DNA of 64,000 nt, taken from the NCBI GenBank assembly GCA_040954595.2, contig CM082596.2, positions 7,936,001 through 8,000,000 on the forward strand, given 5' to 3'. Positions 43,341-57,200 of this stretch are shown piece after piece (position 1 is the first letter of the stretch; each line of letters starts with the position of its first letter). This stretch comes from Balanoglossus misakiensis (lineage: Eukaryota > Hemichordata). The position numbers were made by a program, and so were the translations under genes. Under the pieces are notes generated by a model. It was given only the letters and a program-made list of their open reading frames with translations, had not been told where the DNA came from and did no database searches.

Positions 43341-44369
43341 AAGAGGTCATTTATTTGTAGACTATGCATCTTTAAAACATAGGGCGTAATATTATTAACC
43401 TATGACAGACTGATATACATCAGTCAATATTAATTAACACATGTTGCACCTCAGTTGCATGTGCATCATGGGATAAAAATATTGCAAAGAACTTGTATAA
43501 ATATATACACAATATATCTGGGCAATATCATAAAGTTTCAACCTCAAAATACTCATCAGAATTTTAAGAGCCACAGTATTGTCTATAATTATTATACTTT
43601 TTGCTTTACACGTTTTTTTGTTATATTATTTTCTGAGTGTGCGATGTGTCATGAACTTTTTCAGTATATATTAATTTAAGAACTTCTCAAAGTTGCTTGA
43701 AAATGTTTTGTTTCTTCAGATCTATAAATTTCAAAATAAAAAGTAAATAAAAAGTCTATAACTATATTGAAAGTGTGTCAAATGGTCCATTCCCCCCCCC
43801 CCCCCCCCCCCCTCCAAAAAACCCCCCACAAATGACTGTCTTGAGTGGTGGGCGTGGTGGGATTCCCCATATATTGTTATGCAAATTACACATTTTTGCA
43901 ACTTCCGTTGAGAGAAGTATTTTTTTAACAGAATACCGCTATTCCTTTGTATATAACAGTAATATGTCATTATATGTACGAATTTCACAAAAAATGTTTT
44001 GTTAGGTGCGCTTTTAGAAGCACTTTCCGAGCTCCGAAAATTTTTTTCTATGACGATGTCAAAGGTGAAGAGGTCACTGCACTCAGAACCACGTGGAACG
44101 ATGTTTACATTTTATCGTCTGCTGGGTTAAGCGTCAATATTTGTGAAGAAATGTGTGTGACAGCGGTAAAAGCGACGTTGAAGGTCCGCAGAGCCCCGCA
44201 GACGACAAATTTCATCGAGAAGGTGAGGAATTTTGTAATAAATATCGTCCGAAATGTTCCAAATCATGATTGCTTGACCCAACCACGGTCACTCCAACTG
44301 TCGTCCGTGTCCCAACCTAGCTGCAGTTCAGTAGCTCGAGGTTTTATTTGACTGGTACTGTGTGTGGAA

Positions 44370-44456
44370 GCCTAGTCTCCATACCTAGTGTGTTTTTACT
44401 TTTAGATAGACTCATAGTCTGTCTAAAACACACTAGGTATGAATACCAGGCTATGT
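44370..44456. repeat. Inverted repeat around TACCTAGTGTGTTTT
   Basis: CATACCTAGTGTGTTTT is inverted as AAAACACACTAGGTATG with a loop of about 30 nt. The outer bases partly pair as well. Confidence 0.65.
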
Positions 44457-44605
44457 GTGTGGACAGCAAAACCAGGTCTTTCTGCCCACAATACCACAAG
44501 TGCCCGAGAACAGAGCCTATCTTGGGGCGTGTACATGTGCACAATACCAGGCAAAACCTCGAGATAGGGACTGGCTGTAGTAGTTACACTGCAGTATACT
44601 GTAAA

Positions 44606-44741
44606 TATATTGACTGGCCATGCGGGCAACAACATACGTCTGTAACCCCGCGCCCCCCCCCCCAAAAAAGTCTGTTTTGGGGTGACTCACAGTCCCGAGA
44701 GGTGAAAGACGTATGGTGTTGCCCAAAAGGCCAGTCAATAT
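44606..44741. mobile_element. MITE I
   Basis: ATATTGACTGGCC...GGGCAACA and ACGTCT are inverted at the right as AGACGTATGGTGTTGCCC and GGCCAGTCAATAT. It is 136 bp with a C-run in the middle. Confidence 0.75.
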
Positions 44742-46869
44742 GTGTTTTGATATACACCTCATCCGCAGCCATGCATAAGAACATGAAGTGAGCGGGCATA
44801 ATTTTTCGTCACTGATGCCCATCGGGCAACAGTACGAAAAGAACGCACACCACACGACTATCAATTGGCAAATGAGAACACAGACTGTGGAAGAGGTGTG
44901 TTGCAACAGCTACTGAAGGCTGCAGCTGAGTGATATGAGGACGTGTTGAGACGTACCCTATATTTTCCAGGAGGGTATGGACTTTGTGCGTCCGGTCCAT
45001 CAGTAAGAGATGCCTAACCTTTCTGCACAACTAATAGTTTGTACATGAAAGAAACATATCATTGTGCTAAGAACCCCGCCCCTTCATTTGTAAATATTAA
45101 TTACACAAGTGCGAAGTAATGAATAAAAGAAGCATAGAGACACAATTTAAAATTGTACTTTCTTCATAACTTATTGGGGAAGTTACGAGTAGGTTCTTCT
45201 CAGTACTAAGGCTATATCCAGGCCCTCCATAGACATTCTTTCGAGTAAAACACATCTAAGTGGGAAAGTGAATATTTGCAAATTCGTATTTTTGTAGAAG
45301 ATTTATTTGAGAAATTCTAAAAATTTCTCTGAGTCAGCCCTATATCTTTTCATGTAGTGTGGATAATTTTCTTGAGTCACCAGTGTGTTTGTTGAGTTAG
45401 TGGCACGTCATGGGCTTAGAGGGCACACTGCCCCTTAGTGCCGAAAGAACACCATCCAGTAATGAATAATCATTTGGAAACATTGATAAAAAAACCACAA
45501 CCACCAAGTTTATCAGTTGCAAGGTATTTTATTTATTCATAAAATGGCAGACCATATGTCAAACGAAGGCCATAAATTTATTGATGCAGCATAGAGACAG
45601 TGTTAGAATACTTCCATGTACAATATTAGTCGACAGCAGCAAAAACCACCACAGCAAGGTTAAATAAAAATAAACCTTACCCCAAAAACCGTGAAATCAT
45701 CACTCATATAAATTTACTCCAAATCTGCTGAAATCTTTCAAATTTACAAGTACTTGATTAGTTTCAACATATCTCAGCTGAAGTAAACCTCCAAATGTTC
45801 AATATAATAAAATGTTTATGTTTTTGGAGTCGAGAACAAAAATGAGAGGTATATGTTATTGTCAAATTCTCAGACCAATAATCCCCTGTACACAGTATAC
45901 ACAAGAAGAAACTACAATAAACAAAACAACCTGAAAATGCTCCTTTTTATTTTTCCAGGTTTTACATATGTTTAAAACACAACATAAAGAATAATAACTG
46001 TTCAAAAGCATTTACCCCTGCTAATTCCTATAGGCCCTTTCACTGTTAAAAAGCCAGAGACACTTTTTACAGAGATGTGAGGGGTGAAGACTAAATGAGT
46101 TGAAAAATCCTGAGGATATACTGAATTTTGCTTATCTTTTTTGTATACTTTCCAAATAAAAATAAATTCGCAAAGCAGGAAATAGGAATTTACTTTTTGT
46201 TACAGCGAAGTTTTTTTTTGTTTCAAACATCTCACCTGCTTTTACAGACTGATTCACCCAACTCCCTCTGAAAAGTGAAGGAACACCACAAAATTACAGG
46301 GGTAAAACTGTAACTAACTGTATATTATACTCCTCCCCCCCACAAAAATGGCATGATCCAGTTTAGAGACAAAAAAACTATATATTTTTTTTTGTCTGAA
46401 ACTTTCTAAAACCTAAACTACAAGTGTCTACCGAAAAACAAGAGTATTTTCAATAGAATATGTTTTACAAGAAAATATAGTTAATTTACATGTGAATCAT
46501 CAATGTTTATGAATTGAAAAGCAGTAATGTTTTTTAACTTAAATTTAACAGATGTGATGAAGAATACATATCCAGGATGGTTCACTTCAAGTTTGGAGTA
46601 TTATGAGAGGATGAAACTGACGTCTTTGAGCAGCTGCCAAGCCACATGGTATGTACCGGTATATGTATGTATATTGAGCGCATCCCCCTAACCCCCCTCC
46701 CCCCCCCCCAAACACATTCACACACATTGGCTTTCGACAACTTTATGTCAAAAATGAGCTACTTCACCACTGAGGATATTTGCAGCATGTGTGAATGTTG
46801 TGTAAACAACACGTTTACTTTTATCAATTGATAGCTTGATGTTCCAATGATAATTTTGTTTCACTTGCT

Positions 46870-46961
46870 TTAACCCTTTCAACACCATGGTTCAGTCCAA
46901 ACCCATTGTTTTCTATAGTGAGCTTGGAGCTCTAAGGAGGGAACTGGGGTGAAAGGGTTAA
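46870..46961. mobile_element. Family E short repeat
   Basis: TTAACCCTTTCAACACCATG to GTGAAAGGGTTAA, with perfect TTAACCCTTTCA inverted ends. Confidence 0.78.
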
Positions 46962-48789
46962 ACTTTGGGGGAGGGGGGGGGGGGGGCTCTGGCAAACTTA
47001 AGAAAGTTGTAATTCAATGAGCCTTGACTGGCTGATCGAGAAGATTGGGGCTCACCTTTATGTGTACCGGTAGAATAAGCAGATTTTTACACCCAAACAG
47101 TGGTAGCACTTGTGATTATAAAATAAATGGGGCTTACACTCACCAGACAGGATGACAAATTCAGTTTGAAAATTTAAAAAATAAACATATTAACAAGAAC
47201 AATCAAAGCAGTAATTAATGACCCAGTAATGCTAACTTTGGACCAGTTTTTCCTTTGAAAGTTGTCCGTTTTTTCCCCATACATTCCGTGTGGAATATTG
47301 TTCATTGAAGAGCAAGGTCTGTACTGCTGTGGTGACCTACAAGCAGTAACGGCCCTACGAATCGACATACACTGTACTGTGCACGATTGTTGACAACTGC
47401 CGTGTTGTACATGTGACAGATAACGCTGATAAAACTTGTATTGCAAGATGTCTGGGATCACATTGCTTTTTGTGTGTTTCCTTGCAGAGTCTATAGATTT
47501 GAGGTTTCCGGCTGGAATGTTTCATGGATCCCATTTATGGCGAATCTTGGGAAGATTTGGTGGAACATGCACAGGGATGTAGTTACCAGTACCGGTATGT
47601 ACGTTTCACATGTCAACAAAGCATTTTTCACTGGTATATGTATTATAAAACATATACGATTGCGTCAGAGCCAGACTCAGCATGCAAACTGTGCAATTCA
47701 GAACCAATTTTCCTTTGGGAATATACATCATGTACTTTAAGATACCATTTTTAAAAAAAACATGAAAAAATGGTCCAAAGTTAGCATTACTGTGGCGCTT
47801 CTTTATTTGACAAGCAGGAACTCTGTCATCACTGACATAATTATACATGTTGCAAAGGTACATCAAAAGGTTATGACAGGTCAGAGTTGAAAGGTTACAG
47901 CATGATTGACACCATGGTGACAAATGGAGGTCAGGGGTTAAAAGGGTCACAATCCTGTACAGTGTTGTCTATTGAAAGATGGTGATTGAAATTAATAGAC
48001 ACTTTGTGTGTCTGTTTCCTCCTGGAATTTTAATCCACTGAACAATTTCACTTAGTAATTAATCACATACCCAAAGATGCTCCTGTATTATAATCCCCTT
48101 TACCAGGTCATATCCCTCAGAAGCAAAGTTTACCAGGCAGTGATGTAGATAATAGCGGCTTACCAGTCAAAACGCCTGCCTGAACTCAGCATGTGGCTGG
48201 CTATGTTTCCAAACCCGATAGAAATACATATTTGACAAATTTTATGTTACCTGTAGTTCCTCTCGTCCGCCTGTTACAAAACATATCTACATCACAGCCA
48301 GGTACATATCACTGAAAAATTTGACATCTGTTGACAAATTTTCAGGCCCAGGACATAAAAACTTCCCTTATAGCAGTGTACAGTTATTGTGACATTTAAG
48401 CAAATGTTGGATAAATTAGCATATCATTAATATGCAGACCAGGTATTAATCATCTCTTCATGACATGAAAGCATTTAACTCCTTAAACACTAAAATATAA
48501 GATTTATCACAAAGACTGTTAACTAAGATTATAAAATTGACCAAAATTTCACATCGTGGTCATGTACCGGTATATCTTTAATCTCTAAGTGATGAAAAAA
48601 AGCGTATTCGGTGCACTAACGCATTGAGAGGTATATTTTCGTATCCTGATGCTAAATTGTGTGTTTTTCATAATTGTTTACCTTGCAAATGCAGCTGACT
48701 GTGGTGTACAAACACACATGATAATACAAAGATGGAGACATTTCTATCGCGTGATTTCTATCACGCTGTCAAGCAGAAAGCAGCTGCTC

Positions 48790-48883
48790 TAAACCCTTTC
48801 ACCACCATAGTTCAGTCCAAATCCATTGTTTTCTACAGTAAAGTTGGACCTCTAAAGAGGGAACTGGGAGGTGAAAGGGCTAA
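48790..48883. mobile_element. Family E short repeat
   Basis: AAACCCTTTCACCACCATAG to GGTGAAAGGGCTAAA. Same family as 38298 and 46870. Confidence 0.75.
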
Positions 48884-50988
48884 ACGACTGAAAATTCAAA
48901 TCGTTTCAGTCAAAAATAAACCATGGTAAACGCTTACATAGAAAAATATTCCCACTACAGTCAAAGAATTATTTTCCTCCAGCGCAAAAATGTCGACCAG
49001 GTCAACAAGATGGGCCGGAAATCTGTGCAGCATTGCTTTGAAAGCTTTATCTAAGTAACCTTTCACATATAAGAGTATATCCCAGAAAGTAAAATCTTAA
49101 CTTTTTACTATTTTCAATGGTAAACATGGTCAACATGTGCATTTTTAGATTCACATGTGGAAAATCCACATAAAGCAGCATGGATCGATAATTGAGGTAT
49201 ATATAATCCAGATTGACAAAATGCAATAACAGCTGCATGTATACAAAAAAAACACATAAACTTGACTCACATTTTTGACAAATTCCTGACCTGTACTTTG
49301 AGGCACTGGTAACAGCTGTTATTACATGTATGCAAAAAAACACAAGTCAAGCATATTTCCTGATAATTTTCTCCAACTGCAAGAAATACAATGTATCTCT
49401 CCCTTCTATATACAAAAGGCTTCATTCAAAGTATTGTGTCAAGGGTATGTGTGCGATTGTGTGTGTGTGTGTGTGTGTGTCTTTGTAGCTGCAGCATGTT
49501 GTTTATGCCTAAAATTCACATCGCGTTTGAATATGCAGATACATGTAATATGGTATTTGTGTATGATATGTTTTTTGAGGGTGTCTTTGTGTGTGTGTGT
49601 GTGTACATGTATGCATGTCTGTATTTATATGCATGTGAATGATTATTGCATTGTGTATGTGTGTCGTGTATCTCAGCAAATCAGTACATCACAAATATTA
49701 CTTAATTTTTTTCAGCTGCGATGTTACTGAATTGTAAATAGGCTTGATTAAACACGGTGATCAACTTCCATTATAATTTTTAGTTGCCATAATGCTACAA
49801 ATTTCAATACTAAGCAACACCTACTTCATAAAAAATAATAAATAACATTTACTTAGTTGCTGTTTGTCATTAAAAAAGAAATTAACACCTTTATACCATA
49901 ATTTTATGTCTTAATGGAGTAGACTTCATGCTAAACCTACTGAACAAGTTTAATATCAAGATGACTTATTGCAACCACACTGAGTGCTATACAAACATAA
50001 CCATATCTGTGGAGTGACATTCTTTTTTTGTGCCTGTTTCCCTGATACTAGTACTAGTATTTTGTCAAACAGCGCCCTCTATGGTTAGGATATGTACATG
50101 CGTGAGGCCACTGATCACTAGTGCTCGCAAGTTGCTTTGACTGGTTTTACCAGAACACTAATTCACAGTAAATCCCTATTTTAAAGTGCTGAGGCTTAAA
50201 TGAAGACACCTCCGTCACCCCCTTTTTCACTTTCCCCAGAATTCACATGCACATTTGTACACTGTCGTACAAATGTCTGGAAATTTGGAAGTTGCAAAAT
50301 CTGATTTTGTTCCCAAGATCTCTGTGTCTGGGTCTGGATTCAAATAGGGACGTTACAGCATTTACCAAGTGTTCACAGTTTCACTATGCAAGTTTGCCTT
50401 CGCTGCGTGCTGTACAGTTTTGCGCGAAGCAATTGGAACTGAATGTGAAATACACAGACATTAGGTGAATTTTTTTTTGTCCAATACAGCGGCCATCACC
50501 AACCCGTCACATTTTACAGTGACGTAAAGTACCAGTATTAATATAACCTGAAATGTACATGGTCACTTCTAATTTACATAATGCCCATTCAGGGTTCAAA
50601 GGGCATGATTGTCTGAGTGTCCTCGTGACCATGTGTGGCGCTCCTGTATTTTCTCACGGCCCACCACCTGAAAATTTGTGGCTGGTTATGGCTTTGCTGT
50701 ATCCAAATGGTATCTGAGATAGATTTACACTAGGTGACTGAGTGCCTTAGAGTAACTTTTTACTAAAGTCTAACACTCGTATATATACTGTTTGACATAA
50801 TTGAAACTCTAGTGGGTCATGCAATAACAATCTGGATATTAAAAATCAAAAGAAGTTTGATTAGTATGGTGAATAAATTTTCGTTTCTCTATGCTCTAAC
50901 AATTGTCACTCTTTAAAGATGTCTGTACAAACCAGTGTGCCGACAGAAAGTGTTTTCAGCTGCTATGGGTTCCAACTCTCGGGAACGT

Positions 50989-51239
50989 CTAGTCCGTCAG
51001 ATTGAACACTTCAGCGTGCAGCGGCGACAGCTTGGTCAGCAACGGATTCTGAACTTTGAGCTCCATCAGTCGCTTGATGTGCTCCGGCCCGATTTCCCGG
51101 AGTTTTGGAATGGTGGTGAGGACTCGAGCGAAGAGGTTAGGATCGTCTTGGTGGCTGGTCTGGAGCTGGATCTGCAGGCCTTTCAACAGATCTCCCTGCA
51201 GGGCCTGCACCGCCTCCCGGTTCTTCAGACCAGGACGGT
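50989..51239 (-). CDS. Orphan NR1 terminal exon: helices 9-12
   Basis: The acceptor is TTTTCCTGCAG|AC and the stop TAG is at 50991-50989. It encodes [33 protein letters not shown] and the activation helix LSPLHAEVF. The intact AF-2 contrasts with E75, which lacks one. Confidence 0.94.
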
Positions 51240-54200
51240 CTGCAGGAAAAGCATAAGGAGGATATGTATAAATGAATATGATATGCAAATTTTTCACTAC
51301 ATGTATTTAAAGGTACAACATCTCTCTCTCGCTGCCCCTTTTTTCCATTGATTATGTTTGATACAAGACACCGTTTATGTTATTCTACATGTGGATATAT
51401 AGTGAATCAACGTTCAACCACACACACCTTCCATCCCACTTGAAGACATGAGAGTGAAAAACTCGCCAAAATGAATAATTGGTGTTTACCATTTATTCAT
51501 TTTGGCGAGATTTTTACCCTCATATCTTACAAACGGATGGAAGTTATGTGTGGTCGAATGTTGATTCATCATATATCCACTAAAGTGACTTGTAGAATAA
51601 CATAAATGGTGTCTTGTATCAAACATAATTAATAGAAATAGGGCAGCGAGAGAGAGACTTTGTCCCTTTAATATAGCTACAATACACAAGGCCATGAAGT
51701 TTTCACTCAGTGATCTTGTTTTGGCACGTCTTGGAAGGACGCCCTCTTTAATGAAAAAGGTGTATCTCAGAGTCGGGTACGTACCTGCAGCAACCATTAT
51801 GACTGCATTCAGCATGGCAATCTCGTCGTCAGTCAACTCAAACTGGCTGAAGCGACGTGCAAAATCGTACAACAGGTCGATGATGCTGCCCAGCGGCGAC
51901 TTGATGGCCGCGTCCTTGCTGAAGCTGTCGCCGGTGGTCCAGTAGTGGACCATGTTGGAGTTGAGGTCCATCACCGTGGTGAAGCGGACGGCGGCCACCT
52001 CGAAGAGGCCGCACTTGATGAGGGTCACCTGGTCGTCCCTGTGCAGGGAGCGGAAGCCCGGGATCTGTTTGGTGAAGATGACGATGCGGGTGATGAGGCC
52101 CGTGAACTTGTTGGCGAAGAACTGCACCATGTGGGCGGCCGTGAGCTCCTCCGCCGGCATGTCCAGCTCCTTGGGCGGGAGTTCGGACGTCGGGAAGTCC
52201 GGCGGCGGCGGACAGCGACTGCAGTCGTGGAGTTCTCTTCCCTGAAAATGAAGGGAAGTAATTGGTATTACCTCAAAATCCAATCGACAGCTGCACTGAA
52301 CTATAGTACTCTAGTCTGTAACTACATGTATGATGTGAAGTCCGGCTAAGCACAAACAAAAAAGGCGATAATTGGTGTTCAACCTTACAATCAGAAACCT
52401 TCCATTGAATGTCCAGGAATTCACTGCACAATGCAAGGAACAAGCCCCTTCTCTATTGAATTCTATAGAAATGTATAGAATCCTATTGAATTCCACAGAA
52501 CATTTTTAATAAAGGGCAATTTGTGTGTAATCAGGAGACAGAGCAAATCTATGGCAGTAACAAAATAAGTTAGTCAACAAACTAGGGACTGTACTATAAT
52601 AAGCCTCATTAATAAACTTCTCAAGGACCAGGAGAATTTGAAAGCTTTACCTTGCTGTCTGTAGTTGGTTCAAATATCCCGTAATATTTAGCTTTCAACA
52701 TGCGTATTCTGGCGTATGTAAAGTGGCAGATGTCGTGATGCGTCTTGGCGACCTTGGTACACAACTTTGACAGTCGAATCTTCTGCTCTGGGGTGGGTTC
52801 CTCACAATCCACTTCAAACTGAGGTATACTTGGCACTGCTTTTGAGGAGTCTTGGGGGCTAGGAGTGGGTGTGTCGAAGGGGAAGAACTTCCCGGGAGAA
52901 TTCATGGCCGACAGGGAGAACGGCGAAAGCGAGTGGCTGAAGTTTGGAGACGGCGACTGCTCCAGCTCTTTGACGTCGAACGGCGGCAGGGGTAGTTCTT
53001 CTGCGTCAGCTGCGCTGAGAGGAGCGGTGGGCTGTGGGGAGCCGTCGTTCTTCTGCGAGGGGGAGCTGGCCGCCGAGGTCGTGTGCTGCCCTGGTTTCTG
53101 CGGTTTGGAGAAGAACGGGCTCTCCAGTTTGTTGTCGCGAGGGTGTTCGGGAAACAAGTTTGTGGACTTGAAGTTGGGACTACCGGGCACTTTCTGCTCC
53201 TCTTGCGAGATATGTTCCTGACTGTCGTTTCCGACGCCTTTCCCGTCCCCTGAGTCACTCTTCGGCTGATTGACGACCACCACAGCCGGCGGAATCTGAC
53301 CGTTTATAGCCATCGTTTGCGACGCAGATCCAATCTGCTGAGGAATGAGGATCACCGGTTGCCCCGACAACAACATCTGATTGATCGCCTCGGCCGAAAT
53401 GCCCTTGATATTCGACAAGCTCGAACTGGCCATGTTGCTTGCACTGTTCGGCGACATTGGGAACCCGAATCCCGTCTGGCCGTCCTTCCCGCATCCCTCC
53501 GGAAAATCCCTGCTGTCATCCTTGGATCCGTATCTCTCGTAGGCACACGCGGATTGTGGGTTTTCAGATTTGATCTGGATCCCGTCTGTATTGTAGAAGC
53601 CCGACCCGAACCGGGTCTGACCCTTCTCGCCGTTGACGTGATTGAACATGCCGTGTGAAGATCCCCAGGGCTGTCGCATGTAGTCTCCCTTCATTTTCTT
53701 CTCCGGGTTTTCTTGTTTCATCGTGATCATATCCTGCATTCGTTCAATCATTCTCTTTGAACGCCGTCCCAGTCGTGATGCTGTGAAGACAAAAATGGAC
53801 ATTTCAGCCCTGCTGAATAGTCACTGAAACTGCTCGTGTTTCGAAAAATCTTTCTGATCTTTATCAAAGTTCATAAGGTATTTCCAGAAGGGTGATAAAA
53901 GCAATACCAACTTCATATATAAATGGACACAAAATTGATAGTAGGTCTATTTTTTATAATCTCAGCAAATTGACCTCCTTGCTGATTATTAATTACATGA
54001 TGAAATGTATATCTTAATGATTCAAAGTTTCAATTTTATCCACCATAAGACTATATATTCAGTTATGATTTACAATGATACAATGTATGTGTATACTGTA
54101 CGTACACACACATGTACATGTACAACCAGAGACAATCACAATACCAAATCTCATTCAAGATAGTGAGACAAATATGGTATATATTGTTCCGAGTTATTCA

Positions 54201-57200
54201 ATTCTCCAATCCATAGCTCACCATCTTTGGACATGCCCGCTGTCAAGCATTTTTTCCATCGACATAGCTGACACTGGTTGCGTGTGTATATTGAGATTTC
54301 ACAGGTTTCTTTGTTGGTACAGGTGTATGTTGTGTGTTGACTTATACTCCGCCGGAAAAATCCCTGAAAACAGAATACGTAGTACATACACTGTATTGCC
54401 ATAGTTCTACGTACTGTACCATTGTACATTGTATTGTATTGTATTGTATTGTATTGTATTGTATTGTATATGTATTTTAAATTAAGCCAAACTTACAGCT
54501 GATCTCCCTATAATTGTCTCATGATGTCACCTCAACTTTGAAACTTTTCTTACTAAAACTTGCCTCTTGTCCTGTCCCAGATCTACTACCTGGCTTTTAA
54601 CACTTTCAACCCCAGTTACCTCTAGCTTTGTAGAGAATGAACATGACCACAGAACTAAACCATGGTGGTGAAAGGGTCAAGAGACATTAAGAAAGTCTGG
54701 TCTAAAAAGTAGGGTTTTCTTGAACAACGGTCAAGTATAATGACTTTGCAAAACACTGACCAAGTTCTCTTGGTTTTGTCGCTGCATTAACCACTCCGTG
54801 AAGCCATACTAATATAATACATTGTATGTGTTGCGATGAACAAGTTGCAGAAAACTTACCTTGCAACCCTCACAGGAATGAACTCCATAATGAAATCCGG
54901 TCGATGTGTCCCCACATATCTGACAACTGATCAGTTCATTCAGTTGATCTGAGAGAAAAAAAGAGCAAAATAGGTTAGATTTTTTTTACTCAAAACCTAG
55001 ATTCCTCAGCTCAGAAATAAAGTGTACGTGTATGTTCAATTGCGCAGATGTGTCAGTATATGTAAAGTTTATGTCTTTGTGAGTGCAGATATACAGGAGC
55101 TTTTCTCTTTCATTTTAATCAAGAAAGCCAGGAAGATTGACAATGAAGTTGGGGCAAAGACAGAAAAAGCTCTCTGGCAATAAATCTCATTAAAGTTTCA
55201 ATGCTGAGGAGCTCAACTACATGTACTAGTCACTTGAGTGGAGATTTCGAGCTGGTGCATATTGCTCCATTAAATATAGAGGTACTGCACAGTTGAGGAC
55301 TTGAAGATGAATTATAGAGTTTTGAATTTGATATGAGCTTCAACTGGCAAGCTGTTATGGTCAAATTTGTCTGATTGACCGACTAGTCATGTGGAAATAT
55401 TTCTGAACTCAGGCAGCATGGTCAACCAAAGCTGTTTAGTGTTAGTGCGTAAAATATTTAAGCATCAACAGTTGGTGACTGTTTTGAATACATTCTGAAT
55501 TGTACATGGACCATCTGTTGTTCGTAATGCCTGGCTTTAAATCTGCTTTCAAAACTGACCTTTAGATGGAACTGCCACGTTATTCCCCCTTCCCAGTTTC
55601 TGCTTATTGCGTATACTGAATTGCCAATTGGCGTCATTTGTGGTGGAAAAGACCGGTACTGTGATTTCGTTGGTGGTTTATATAAAATTAAATTTGTGGT
55701 GTTCACATATTAGATCCTTAGACTTATTTCTTGTTTATCTTTCTTGCATTTTGTGTTTTCAGACAGAGCCAAAAACAGGTTGATTTATTGTCCATTTTTT
55801 GCCAGCTGCACATAAACCTCTCACCCGCAAAATGCACCAAAAAACAAAATTACGGCAACATACCTCACAGAGGCTGAGACTAGTGAGAGGTCTCAAATAG
55901 AAATTTTGGACAAGTTTATTTCATGGGTATTAGAGAAAAATGCCTCTGGGAATAAGTAATGATTTTGCTGTCAGTACTATACGTTTTTTTCCCCTACGGG
56001 CTATTTTTCAAAATCCGTGACATTTAGCAAGCATGTACTCCTAATACTTGACAGTGGAAGCATAATTGCCCACGTTACTGTTTTGCATGTAGGGGATATT
56101 TCAAAGATTATAATTCATATGGAGTAAAGATAAGACAGTACGTCGTACATTGCAGCTGCAGCAATGACAAATTGTTCATCTTGAGTAGAGTGAACGGTAC
56201 GTAGACCAGCAGTGCATGACCGGATAAAGAGATCTCAAATCTGTTTCGATCATTATCGTTATCTATCATGACTTTGGTTGTGAAGTATGGGGAACATTTC
56301 TGGATCGAGACATGAAATCTATACTTGGTTAGTTTTGTGTTCATAGTACACATGGTGGTGGAGGATCATTTCTTAAATGTGATATCAGTCACACAGATTC
56401 TTCAGTTCTGTATAAAATTATACTAAGGTGAAACCCATCTTGATGTTGGCTTTTACTCAGAAACTTGAAAATTTTTATTATGACTTCATCATGTATATTC
56501 ACGTCCGCTGAGGCTCAAGCGAAAAAAAAAAATGTTAATCTGCGATGTAAATCCGTAGCGAATCCTTTCAGAGCAGCAAACTTTGCAAGCAAGTATATGA
56601 TACAGCAATCTGATTGCTGGAAAAAATAAGAGGTAGATTTAGGCGCCGGCTTTACCTGTCCTGGTTCTTTGCTGTTCTCTTTTCCCACGTGTACATCGAC
56701 TCTCTAGTGCGGCGCATAGTAACAATTTACAAATGTAATCATGAACATAATCCTTTGAGTTTGTGCAGGTCAAAAATCTGAGCTGACCTGATGGAACCTG
56801 ACCTCATTTTTTAGAAACTTTTCAGCCCCAGGGTTGGCTTAGGTAGCTTTTTTCAGTCATAATTCTAATTCCCTTGAACTTTAGCGTGGCTTTAAGTATT
56901 GATGTGCCCAGACAGCATGCAATTTAAGGTCATATTCTGATATACTCTAGGTACTCAGGGGGACATGTCACTCATAGGGTATGCAGGGTATACTGATAAT
57001 CCATCATTACATGTATGTTATCGTCTTGTTGCACATCTGGAACAACTGCTGCTAAATCTCCTCTGAGTATATTAAATTAACATATTCTAAGATTACAGAA
57101 ACCTTTGAAGACTAAACCTTATACCTTGTCCTCATTTCAATGGAGAAACTGCTGTAAAACGGTGGATTTTCGCGACAGGAAATTTTCGCGATATCAAAAG

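Larger units (their letters stand above)
43341..50988. other. Convergent intergenic/3' UTR space between the two receptors
   Basis: No exon is supported. Contents include a C-run at 43793-43812, MITE I (44606-44741), family E units (46870, 48790) and TG repeats at 49450-49480. A possible family B remnant lies at about 50555-50749. Paired TTTATT at 45528-45537 would be poly(A) signals on the minus strand and might end a long 3' UTR of the second receptor. An open stretch at about 44030-44231 ending GAGAAG|GTGAGG looks exon-like but has no recognised family. Confidence 0.45.
54364..54859 (-). other. Orphan NR1 intron with repeats
   Basis: It contains a TATTG pentanucleotide repeat (about 54427-54468) and a family E short repeat (54597-54680). 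Confidence 0.7.

Noticed and set aside
44030-44231. Exon-like open stretch ending GAGAAG|GTGAGG
   Set aside because: Plausible donor but no recognised family, partner exon or convincing acceptor.
51486-51784. Extension of the orphan receptor ligand domain past the 51785 donor
   Set aside because: The extension reads into intron and the family C MITE; the spliced last exon restores the NR fold.
51945-52349. Plus strand ORFs over the receptor ligand-domain exon, and plus strand ORFs over 52865-53658
   Set aside because: Antisense shadows of GC-rich coding exons.
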